Source: an uncultured Lachnospiraceae bacterium
GTDB lineage: Bacteria; Bacillota; Clostridia; Lachnospirales; Lachnospiraceae
Length of the DNA: 6,332 nucleotides
NCBI GenBank assembly: GCA_947068385.1
Contig: CAMTBF010000229.1
Coordinates: 1 to 6,332 of the forward strand
Direction: 5' to 3'
The first letter of the stretch is position 1. Each line of letters starts with the position of its first letter. A program made the translations under genes and the position numbers. Of the stretch, positions 1 through 6,147 are shown piece by piece. The notes under the pieces are model-generated. The model saw only the letters and a list, made by a program, of their open reading frames with translations, was not told the origin of the DNA and did not search any database.

Positions 1-1964
1 TAAAGGGGATTCAGGAATCTGGACGGCTGCCTGGGGCGTTCCTTCGTACCGGTGAGGTAGGAAAGCTCCAGGTTCTTTTTTGCCCTGGTCATGGCCACGT
101 AGAAGATCCTGCGCTCCTCTTCCACAGCGCTTTCCTCCGGCATGGTGCCGTGGGGGAAGACCTTCTCGTTGCAGTCGGGGATCCATACCCTGTCGTACTC
201 CAGGCCTTTGGCCCCGTGGACGGTGAGGAGCTGGACCGCGGGCTTTCCGTTTCCGTCCCGGCTCCTGTCCCGGGGGCCTTTTCTCTTCCTGCCGGATGCG
301 TCCCTGTCCTGCTCCAGGGCTTGGGCATATTCCTCCTGGAAGCGGGCCCACTCCTCCACGTTCCCGTAGGAGGCCGCGTCCTCCCTGAGCCATTCCAGCA
401 GCTCCCGGCGCTCCTCCCATTTCTCCGGGTCTGCCCTGGAGAGGTCTTTCAGATACTGCTCGTACCCTATCCCTTTCAGGATGAAGCTCACTGCCAGGCG
501 CAGGCTCCGTCCCCGGACGCTGAGGAGCTGCTTCTCCAGGCAGGTCAGCCTCTCCTTTGCCTCCCGCCTCTGCTGCTCCGTCATCTGTATCCTGTCATAG
601 TACTCCCGCATCTTCCCGAAGTCCGCGGCCCCTGCCCCCACTACCTCCCGGCTGATGTAGCGGGACGGCTTGTTCATGACCTGGAGCATGTGCTCCCTGG
701 TTCCCTTTCCGCTGGCCAGCCACAGGTAGGCCATGATGTCCTTTACCATGGGCTGCTCATAGATGCTGGCGGCGCGCTCCTTCATCTCATAGGGGATTCC
801 GGCGGATTTCAGCCTGGCGGCAAAGCCCTGCATGTAGGCGTTCGTCCGAAACAGCACCGCGCAGCTCTCCCCGGACTGCAGCCCGGCCGCGATGGCCCGG
901 CACAGATGCCCGTACTGCCTGTCCCTGTCGGGAAATGCCTGGATGGCCACCGGGGCCGTGCCGTCCTGGTTCCCGGGCCGGGCCGCCGCCCGCAGGCGCT
1001 TCAGGAACCTGTCCTTGTTCTCCTCTATGACGGCCAGAGAGGCCTGGACGATTTCGGGCTTGCTCCTGTAGTTCATGTCCAGCAGGAGCTGTCTTGCCCC
1101 GAACTCCGCCTGGAAGCGCTTGAGGCATTCGGGCCGGGAGCCACGGAAGCCGTAGATGGCCTGGTCATCGTCCCCCACCGCGAAGATATTGTAGGGGCTT
1201 GCGGACAAGAGCTTTACCGCCTCGTACTGCACCGGGTTGATGTCCTGGAACTCGTCGATCAGTATGTACTGGAAGCGGCCCTGCCAGTAGCTCCTGACGG
1301 CTCTGTCCTCCTGGAGCAGCTTCTTGCAGTTGTACAGCATATCGTCAAAGTCCAGACGGCCTGTCCTCTTCACCGCCTGCTCGTACTCCTGGCAAATCGC
1401 CTGGAAATCCTGCTGCCATCTGGACGGCGCTTTGGCGGCGGCAGCGGGCATGTCCATGGTATTCTTGTAATAGCCGATGGCTGACAGGATCTGGGCCGCG
1501 TCCTCATTCAGGGCGCTCTGCCCCTGCTTTGGGTCGCCGCCTGCCGCCTCCGTCCTGGCCTCATATGCCCTGGCCTCGTATGTCTTTAGTATGGGGATGA
1601 CGAGATTTCTCTTCTCCGAGCTCTTCAGCAGCTCGTTTGATTTGAGCGCTTTGGATTCTTTCAGTATGTGATAGAAGATGGAATGGAAGGTTCCGAAGTT
1701 CACCGGGTAGAAGGCCTGGCCTCTGGCGGCTGCGCCGCTGCTGCCTGCCATCTGCTGGAAGCGGTCCTGCATGGACAGGGCGGCCTCCTTCATGAAGGTG
1801 ATGACCAGGATCCGCTCCGGCGGGACTTTCTGCTCCAGCAGGTAGAGGATGCGGTTGGTGATGGTGTAGGTCTTGCCGCTTCCCGGCCCCGCCAGGACCA
1901 GGCATGGGCCCCGCAGATGCATGATCGCGTTCTTCTGTGGTTCGTTGGCGTTGGTCAAATCCAT
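1..1964 (-). CDS. UvrD/PcrA-type ATP-dependent DNA helicase (superfamily 1A), 3' end at window edge
   Basis: An SF1A helicase that should unwind DNA 3'-5' using ATP, in the cytoplasm, probably in repair or recombination. I translated 654 codons without a break. The ordered motifs are: Walker A LAGPGSGKT (24-32, K31), motif Ia ILVITFMKEAA (52-62), GTFHSIFYHIL (91-101), LDFDDM (204-209), Walker B/motif II DEFQD (237-241), motif III GDDDQAIYGFRGS (264-276), motif IV MNYRS (297-301), motif V HGAKGLEY (583-590) and motif VI FYVAMTRAKK (621-630). The start ATG has GGAG six bases upstream. The length and the NFGTFH...INPVQ...EEERR style match a small clostridial UvrD family rather than the longer canonical PcrA, so I give no symbol. 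A charged Arg/Lys/Asp linker (553-575) sits before motif V. The frame leaves the window as SRFLNPL plus the two bases TA, so the stop could be the very next base. It follows gltX by 122 bases. The family is certain; the specific role is unknown. Confidence 0.95.
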   Translation of the reverse strand, partial: MDLTNANEPQKNAIMHLRGPCLVLAGPGSGKTYTITNRILYLLEQKVPPERILVITFMKEAALSMQDRFQQMAGSSGAAARGQAFYPVNFGTFHSIFYHILKESKALKSNELLKSSEKRNLVIPILKTYEARAYEARTEAAGGDPKQGQSALNEDAAQILSAIGYYKNTMDMPAAAAKAPSRWQQDFQAICQEYEQAVKRTGRLDFDDMLYNCKKLLQEDRAVRSYWQGRFQYILIDEFQDINPVQYEAVKLLSASPYNIFAVGDDDQAIYGFRGSRPECLKRFQAEFGARQLLLDMNYRSKPEIVQASLAVIEENKDRFLKRLRAAARPGNQDGTAPVAIQAFPDRDRQYGHLCRAIAAGLQSGESCAVLFRTNAYMQGFAARLKSAGIPYEMKERAASIYEQPMVKDIMAYLWLASGKGTREHMLQVMNKPSRYISREVVGAGAADFGKMREYYDRIQMTEQQRREAKERLTCLEKQLLSVRGRSLRLAVSFILKGIGYEQYLKDLSRADPEKWEERRELLEWLREDAASYGNVEEWARFQEEYAQALEQDRDASGRKRKGPRDRSRDGNGKPAVQLLTVHGAKGLEYDRVWIPDCNEKVFPHGTMPEESAVEEERRIFYVAMTRAKKNLELSYLTGTKERPRQPSRFLNPL
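1551..1580 (-). repeat. 15-bp imperfect tandem repeat inside the helicase gene
   Basis: Two adjacent 15-base units on the minus strand, TACGAGGCCAGGGCA and TATGAGGCCAGGACG, match at 12 of 15 positions. They encode YEARA-YEART (residues 129-138) in frame. They sit in the poorly conserved stretch between the GTFHS motif and LDFDDM, which by family structure falls in subdomain 1B. It looks like a small in-frame duplication without effect on the helicase motifs. Confidence 0.7.
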
Positions 1965-1970
1965 AGCTGT

Positions 1971-1974
1971 CTCC
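1971..1974 (-). promoter_or_regulatory. Ribosome binding site of the helicase gene
   Basis: The minus strand reads AAAAGGAGACAGCT immediately before the ATG at 1964. GGAG lies six bases upstream, a near-ideal Shine-Dalgarno, which fixes the start codon of the helicase. Confidence 0.85.
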
Positions 1975-1976
1975 TT

Positions 1977-2002
1977 TTTTAGAATTTCATTTTAGAATTT
2001 CA
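1977..2002 (-). repeat. Perfect 13-bp tandem direct repeat in the helicase leader
   Basis: Two abutting, identical copies of TTTTAGAATTTCA occupy 1977-1989 and 1990-2002 on the plus strand (TGAAATTCTAAAA on the minus strand). The pair is AT-rich in a GC-rich neighbourhood and ends directly at the helicase Shine-Dalgarno. It may keep the translation initiation region unstructured, contain a promoter -10 element, or be a simple slippage duplication. The sequence alone does not decide. Confidence 0.85.
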
Positions 2003-2035
2003 GATTTTTTGATTGGCTGACGGTGAGACGGGCCG

Positions 2036-2062
2036 GGAAGCCTCCCCTGTGGGAAGGCCTCC
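2036..2062 (-). other. 12-bp stem-loop between gltX and the helicase gene
   Basis: In the minus-strand RNA, arm GGAGGCCUUCCC (2062-2051) pairs along its full length with GGGGAGGCUUCC (2047-2036), closing a three-base ACA loop. Two of the 12 pairs are G-U wobbles. On the plus strand these become A-C mismatches, so the helix is continuous only in the direction of transcription. It lies 24 bases after the gltX stop. No U-run follows directly, so it is not a textbook intrinsic terminator. It could be a weak or factor-assisted terminator, or a 3' end protecting the gltX message. Confidence 0.6.
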
Positions 2063-2086
2063 GCTGCCCCTGTAGATTCTTTCTTT

Positions 2087-3553
2087 TTACTGCTCTCCCA
2101 GGGCGGCCTGCAGGAGCTCGATTCCCCTGCGGATCCGCTTCAGGGACTCCTCCTTGCCCAGCACCTCCATGATCTCGGTAGCGCCGGCGGGGGTGGTCTG
2201 CTTGCCGGACACCGCGGTGCGCACCGGCCACATCACGTAGCCGTTCTTTACCCCCTTCTCCTCCACGTACTTCGAGAGGGTCTGGAACAGCCCGTCGTTG
2301 CTGTAATCCTCCTGCTCCTCCAGCCGGGGAAGCAGGTCGCTCAGCACCTCCAGGGATGACTGCGCGTTCGTCTTCATCTTCTTATGGGTGTACATGGCAG
2401 GGTCGTACTCCGGCAGCTCCTGGAAGAAGTCCACCATCTCCAGGATATCGGGGAACACCTCGATGCGGGTCTTCACCATGGCCGCGATCTTCCGCAGGTC
2501 GAAGTCCTTGGTCAGGGCTTTCTTCAGATAGGGCTCCGCCATCCCATAAAAGGCATCGAAGTCCATGGCCTTGATGTATTCGCCGTTCATCCAGCGGAGC
2601 TTCACGATGTCATATACGGCAGGGGACTTGCTGATCCTGTGGTAGTCGAAAGCCTCTATCAGCTCCTCCAGCGTGAAGATCTCCCTGTTGTCCTCCGGGC
2701 TCCAGCCCAGCAGCGCGATGAAGTTCACCACTGCCTCCGCCAGGAACCCCTGCTCCATCAGATCCTCAAAGGAGGTGCTGCCGCCCCTCTTGGCCAGCTT
2801 TTTGTGGTTCTCATCCGTCACCAAGGGCAGATGCACATACTTGGGCGGCTCCCAGCCAAAGGCCGCATAGAGCCTGGCGTACTTGGGCGAGGAGGACAGG
2901 TACTCGTTCCCCCGCACCACATGGGTGATGTTCATGGTATGGTCGTCCACCACATTGGCGAAATTGTAGGTGGGATAGCCGTCCGATTTGATCAAGATCA
3001 TGTCGTCCAGCTCCGCGTTCTCCACCGTGATGTCGCCATAGAGCTCATCGTGGAAGGTGGTTGTCCCCTCCCTGGGGTTGTTCTGGCGGACCACAAAGGG
3101 CTTGCCGGCGGCCAGGTTCGCCTCCACCTCCTCCTTGGACAGGGACAGGCAGTGCTTGTCATAGATGGTGATCTCCTTCCCCTCCACCACTTCCGTCTTC
3201 AGGGAATCCAGCCTCTCCTTGTCGCAGAAGCAATAATAGGCCTCCCCCTTCTCGATCAGCTCCTTTGCATATTTCATGTAGATGCCGGTCTTCATCCGCT
3301 CGCTCTGTACATAGGGGCCGAAGCCGCCGTCCTTGTCCGGTCCCTCGTCATGCTTCAGGCCCACCCGCTCCAGGGTGCGGTAGATGATCTCCGTGGCTCC
3401 CTCCACGAAGCGCTCCTGGTCGGTGTCCTCGATCCGGAGCATGAAATCCCCACCCTCATGCTTGGCAATCAGGAACTCGTACAGAGCCGATCGCAGGTTG
3501 CCCACATGCATTTTCCCGGTAGGGCTGGGCGCGTATCTCGTTCTGATTTTCAT
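2087..3553 (-). CDS. gltX: Glutamate-tRNA ligase (GluRS), class I
   Basis: Charges tRNA-Glu with glutamate using ATP, in the cytoplasm. Its 488 residues are the normal bacterial length. YAPSPTG (7-13) leads into the HIGH-equivalent HVGN (16-19). The adenylate/tRNA contacts include a typical [11 protein letters not shown] segment (214-224). The KMSKS equivalent is KKLAKR (251-256), with Ala where most homologues have Ser. [18 protein letters not shown] (307-324) is the classic junction to the helical anticodon-binding domain (about 335-488). The zinc-site cysteines C108-x-C110-x24-C135 are kept, but the C-x-H histidine known from E. coli is Ser137. The ATG at 3553 has GAGG eight bases upstream. 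A candidate promoter lies at 3589-3617, so gltX may be transcribed independently of the peptidase gene before it. Whether it also charges tRNA-Gln (non-discriminating) cannot be judged from the window. Confidence 0.98.
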   Translation of the reverse strand: MKIRTRYAPSPTGKMHVGNLRSALYEFLIAKHEGGDFMLRIEDTDQERFVEGATEIIYRTLERVGLKHDEGPDKDGGFGPYVQSERMKTGIYMKYAKELIEKGEAYYCFCDKERLDSLKTEVVEGKEITIYDKHCLSLSKEEVEANLAAGKPFVVRQNNPREGTTTFHDELYGDITVENAELDDMILIKSDGYPTYNFANVVDDHTMNITHVVRGNEYLSSSPKYARLYAAFGWEPPKYVHLPLVTDENHKKLAKRGGSTSFEDLMEQGFLAEAVVNFIALLGWSPEDNREIFTLEELIEAFDYHRISKSPAVYDIVKLRWMNGEYIKAMDFDAFYGMAEPYLKKALTKDFDLRKIAAMVKTRIEVFPDILEMVDFFQELPEYDPAMYTHKKMKTNAQSSLEVLSDLLPRLEEQEDYSNDGLFQTLSKYVEEKGVKNGYVMWPVRTAVSGKQTTPAGATEIMEVLGKEESLKRIRRGIELLQAALGEQ

Positions 3554-3561
3554 GGTCGCTT

Positions 3562-3568
3562 CCTCTCT
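3562..3568 (-). promoter_or_regulatory. Ribosome binding site of gltX
   Basis: The minus strand reads AGAGAGGAAGCGACC before the ATG at 3553. The AGAGAGG core ends eight bases before the start. This supports the annotated Met over any internal start, as does the immediate appearance of the conserved RYAPSPTG motif. Confidence 0.7.
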
Positions 3569-3588
3569 CTACAGTTGATCATGTACCT

Positions 3589-3617
3589 ATTTTAGTACCT
3601 TTGGGACAAAACTGCAA
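3589..3617 (-). promoter_or_regulatory. Candidate sigma-A promoter for gltX
   Basis: On the minus strand, TTGCAG (3617-3612) is followed after exactly 17 bases by TAAAAT (3594-3589). The -10 matches five of six consensus bases; the -35 matches only its first three. Transcription would begin near 3582, leaving a leader of about 29 bases that contains the Shine-Dalgarno. It fills most of the 71-base gap after the peptidase stop. The spacing is ideal but the -35 is weak, so confidence is moderate. Confidence 0.45.
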
Positions 3618-3624
3618 CCATATT

Positions 3625-4809
3625 TTACCGATAGACCCACATATGTTTGATCTGCCACTCCAGCCTGTCGAATTCCCATTTCTCCCTGCTGCGGGCCACG
3701 CAGTTGGAATCGTTGACATAGAAGCCCTCGGAGTCGTAGCCGTAGATGACCACGAAATGCCCCCCTGCCGTAAAATCGCCCTGGCTCATGGAGCAGATGA
3801 TGACGCCGCCCTTGTCCAGGGCATTCTTCATGGTCTGCTCCGAGACGGCGGGCTGCTCCACGCCGATCCCGCAGGTCTCCGGGAACTCCTCCAGCAATGC
3901 CCATGCCGTGCCGGTGCCCATGACATAATGGCCGTTGTCCATGCTGTACCTGGCCACCGTCTCCGGGGTGATGCTCTCGTCCCGCAGCAGGTAGTACATG
4001 GCCATGGAGACGCAGGTGGGCCCGCAGCCGGACAGGCCGATATTGTCGTCCCCGTAGCTCTCGTATCCCCACCTGGGATCCCACTGCAGGAAAAGGGGGT
4101 AGTCCTGGCTCTTCTCCAGCTCCGACAGGCCCGTATAGGACGGCCTTGCCCCTTTGTCCAGGGAATTCATCACGAAATCCGCCATCTCCGGATTGTTGGC
4201 CAGGGCCTTTAGCATGTCATCGGAGTAACGGGAATGCTGCTCATAGATTTCCGCGATCTGCTCATTGTCCTGGGACAGCTCCTGCAGGCAGACCAGCACC
4301 TCCTCGGGGCTGCGGTCCATGGGCATGTCCACCTGCGCAAGGCCGCATTTGTCCACATAGTCCACCGTGTCGCCGCCGGCTTCCGCCCCCGCGGAGGCAT
4401 ATGTCCGATTCGGCACGTCCTCTTCCTTCCGGGATTCCGGCTCCGGGATATCGTCCTCCCGCACGCTGACTTCCGCCCGGTTCACGGTCTGATCCAGCGC
4501 CCTGTCCAGCCCCCTGATCCGGAGCCGGAGCTCCAGCAGGAGCAGCAGATTCGCCCCGAGAAGCAGGCAGAGGATCAGAAAGCGGATCTCCCTGCGCTTT
4601 CTCACAGCCCCCCGCTCCCGCATCCGGCGTGGCAGTGGCCTGCCGCCGTACTCTCCCCGGCCAGCCCTTCTCCCGTGGAATTCCTCCCCGCCGTATGGCC
4701 CTCTTCCACGGAACGCCTCCTTCTCCCCATATGCTTCCCTTCTGTCGTATCTCCTGTCGTCCCTCACGCTTTTCCTCCATCTGCCACAGCAGCCTTTTCC
4801 CTTTTCCAT
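3625..4809 (-). CDS. Membrane-anchored C39-like cysteine peptidase with Arg/Gly-rich cytoplasmic tail
   Basis: A predicted 394-residue single-pass membrane protein whose peptidase domain should lie outside the cell. Residues 1-73 are a basic, Arg/Gly/Tyr-rich tail without hydrophobic stretches. Residues 75-92 are a Leu-rich membrane helix with arginines before it (inside-positive, signal anchor). A charged linker follows, then a segment YSDDMLKALANNPEMADFV (195-213) that clostridial relatives carry before the catalytic domain. The C39_2-type domain spans about 237-394: LFLQWDPRWG with likely oxyanion Gln243, SGCGPTC with probable nucleophile Cys262, GGHFVVIYGYD with His351, and VNDSN with Asp367. 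So the triad looks intact. No ABC transporter or leader-peptide substrate is adjacent, so a bacteriocin-processing role is unsupported; the substrate is unknown. A GTG at 4869 opens the same frame 20 codons earlier, but it has no Shine-Dalgarno and would lie only one or two bases from the predicted transcript start. I therefore prefer the ATG at 4809, although its AGGA is 11 bases away. Confidence 0.85.
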   Translation of the reverse strand: MEKGKGCCGRWRKSVRDDRRYDRREAYGEKEAFRGRGPYGGEEFHGRRAGRGEYGGRPLPRRMRERGAVRKRREIRFLILCLLLGANLLLLLELRLRIRGLDRALDQTVNRAEVSVREDDIPEPESRKEEDVPNRTYASAGAEAGGDTVDYVDKCGLAQVDMPMDRSPEEVLVCLQELSQDNEQIAEIYEQHSRYSDDMLKALANNPEMADFVMNSLDKGARPSYTGLSELEKSQDYPLFLQWDPRWGYESYGDDNIGLSGCGPTCVSMAMYYLLRDESITPETVARYSMDNGHYVMGTGTAWALLEEFPETCGIGVEQPAVSEQTMKNALDKGGVIICSMSQGDFTAGGHFVVIYGYDSEGFYVNDSNCVARSREKWEFDRLEWQIKHMWVYR

Positions 4810-4877
4810 CTCCGCGATGATCCTATCCTTCTCTACGAGGATAACCCGGCATTGTAACAGATTTTCCACATTTCTGT

Positions 4878-4905
4878 ATCATAGTTGTAAAGAAAAGCCT
4901 GTCCG
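4878..4905 (-). promoter_or_regulatory. Candidate promoter for the C39-like peptidase gene
   Basis: The minus strand carries CGGACA (4905-4900, four of six to TTGACA), a 16-base spacer, and TATGAT (4883-4878, five of six to TATAAT). Transcription would start near 4871. That gives a leader of about 62 bases to the ATG at 4809 but essentially none to the GTG at 4869, which is part of the case for the shorter protein. The rest of the 110-base gap after ackA holds no convincing terminator. Confidence 0.4.
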
Positions 4906-4919
4906 ACGACCAACCGGGC

Positions 4920-6116
4920 TCATTTTACCAGGCGCACGGTCTCCCTGGCGATGGCGAGCTCCTCATTGGTGGGGATCACCATGACCGTCGTGCGGCTGTC
5001 CGGGGTGGTGATCACGATATCCCGGCCCCGCTTCCCGTTAGCCTCCTGGTCCAGCTCCACGCCCAGGTAGCCCAGGTATTCGCAGACAAAGGTGCGCACC
5101 AGCGGCGCGTTCTCTCCTATCCCCGCGGTGAAGCAGATGACGTCCACGCCGTTCATGGCCGCCACATAGGAGCCGATGTACTTCGCCACCCGGTAGCAGT
5201 AGGCCTTCATGGCGCGGACCGCATTGGGATCCCCTGCGTTGTAGCCGTCCTCCAGGTCGCGGAAATCCGAGGACAGATTGTCCGAAAGGCCCAGAACGCC
5301 GGATTTCTTGTTCAGCACGGCCATGACCTCGCCGATGTTCCTGTCCTCCTTGTGGGCCAGGAACTCGATGATGGCCGGGTCGATGTCCCCGGATCGGGTG
5401 CCCATCATCAGGCCCTCCAGAGGGGTCAGGCCCATGGAGGTGTCCACGCACCTGCCGTTCTTCACGGCGGAGATGCTGGCGCCGTTGCCCAGGTGGCACA
5501 CGATGATCTTCAGGTCCTCATAGGCCTTTCCCAGGACTTCCGCCGCCCTCTTGGACACGTAGGAATGGCTGGTGCCGTGGAAGCCGTACCTCCTGACCTT
5601 GTATTTCTGATAATATTCATAGGGCAGGCCGTACATATAGGCCTCCTCCGGCATGGTCTGGTGGAAAGCGGTGTCGAACACGCCCACCATGGGGGTATCC
5701 GGCATCAGCTTCCTGCAGGCTTCGATGCCGATCAGGTTCGCCGGGTTGTGCAGGGGGGCGAGGTCGTTGCACTCCTCCACTGCGGCCAGCACTTCCTCGT
5801 CCAGCACCACGGACTGGGCGAATCTCTCCCCGCCGTGCACCACCCGGTGGCCCACCGCGCCGATTTCGTCCAGGCTGGCCACCACGCCGGTCTTCGGGTT
5901 GGTCAATGCCTCCAGCACCAGGCGGATCGCCTCGGTGTGGTCGGGCATGGGGGTGACGGTTTTCTCCTTCTCGCCGTCCTCAGGGGCGTAGGTTATCATG
6001 CTGCCGTCGATGCCGATCCGCTCGCAGAGGCCCTTGGCCAGGCACTGCTCGGTGTCGGAGTCGATCAGCTGGAATTTCAGGGAGGAGCTCCCGCAATTGA
6101 TCACTAACACTTTCAT
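4920..6116 (-). CDS. ackA: Acetate kinase
   Basis: Converts acetyl phosphate and ADP to acetate and ATP, the energy-yielding last step of acetate fermentation; cytoplasmic, ASKHA (acetate/sugar kinase, Hsp70, actin) fold. It is complete at 398 residues, the usual length. The opening VLVINCGSSSLKF contains the conserved Asn7. Other family catalytic or binding residues are visible at their standard places: Arg91 in GHRVVHGGE, His123 in PLHNP, Asp148 in FDTAFHQTMP, His180 in YGFHGTSHS, His208 in CHLGNGAS, Arg241 in MGTRSGDIDP, the FTAGIGEN nucleotide loop (329-336), and Glu385 in PTNEE near the C terminus. The ATG at 6116 has AAAGGAAA about nine bases upstream. It follows pta by 31 bases with no terminator, so the pair is almost certainly one operon. 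Nothing appears degraded or unusual in the protein. Confidence 0.99.
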   Translation of the reverse strand: MKVLVINCGSSSLKFQLIDSDTEQCLAKGLCERIGIDGSMITYAPEDGEKEKTVTPMPDHTEAIRLVLEALTNPKTGVVASLDEIGAVGHRVVHGGERFAQSVVLDEEVLAAVEECNDLAPLHNPANLIGIEACRKLMPDTPMVGVFDTAFHQTMPEEAYMYGLPYEYYQKYKVRRYGFHGTSHSYVSKRAAEVLGKAYEDLKIIVCHLGNGASISAVKNGRCVDTSMGLTPLEGLMMGTRSGDIDPAIIEFLAHKEDRNIGEVMAVLNKKSGVLGLSDNLSSDFRDLEDGYNAGDPNAVRAMKAYCYRVAKYIGSYVAAMNGVDVICFTAGIGENAPLVRTFVCEYLGYLGVELDQEANGKRGRDIVITTPDSRTTVMVIPTNEELAIARETVRLVK

Positions 6117-6125
6117 GGTCGCTTA

Positions 6126-6133
6126 TTTCCTTT
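6126..6133 (-). promoter_or_regulatory. Ribosome binding site of ackA
   Basis: The minus strand reads AAAGGAAATAAGCGACC before the ATG at 6116. The purine core AAAGGAAA ends nine bases before the start codon and lies inside the short pta-ackA gap, which supports the start chosen for ackA. Confidence 0.7.
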
Positions 6134-6147
6134 CTTAATTATATAGT

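Noticed and set aside
150..1484. Long plus-strand open frame of 444 codons opposite the helicase gene
   Set aside because: It lies wholly antisense to a helicase with complete motifs. Its product is Leu/Pro/Val/His-rich with no recognisable domain, as expected for a shadow frame in GC-rich DNA.
1979..1991. Four-codon micro-ORF ATG-AAA-TTC-TAA in the helicase leader
   Set aside because: It has no Shine-Dalgarno and arises from the tandem repeat. Nothing indicates that it is translated or regulatory.
1992..2231. Small minus-strand frame of 79 codons overlapping the gltX end
   Set aside because: It is the out-of-frame reading of the gltX C terminus running into the intergenic hairpin, with an Arg/Gly/Pro-rich shadow composition.
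1..3553. Possible defence module built on the UvrD-like helicase (Gabija-like pairing)
   Set aside because: Gabija needs an adjacent OLD-family nuclease (GajA). The only upstream neighbour is gltX, and no other defence gene is in the window. The gene beyond position 1 is unseen, so this is only a rejection on present evidence.
2384..3595. Long plus-strand open frame of 403 codons opposite gltX
   Set aside because: Antisense shadow of a clearly real GltX. The composition is repetitive and His/Leu/Val-rich, and there is no ribosome binding site or domain.
4889..4919. Possible intrinsic terminator after ackA
   Set aside because: The minus-strand RNA has a U-rich stretch (TTTTCTTT), but the preceding GCC...GGC can form only two or three outer pairs with bulges, too weak to call.
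5352..6107. Plus-strand open frame of 251 codons opposite ackA
   Set aside because: Antisense to acetate kinase. The Gly/His/Val-rich low-complexity product reflects the codon bias of ackA read backwards.
6134..6147. TATAAT-like box in the pta-ackA gap as an internal promoter
   Set aside because: The -10 match is good but no acceptable -35 lies 16-18 bases upstream. The transcript would start almost at the ribosome binding site; AT-richness of a short gap explains it.
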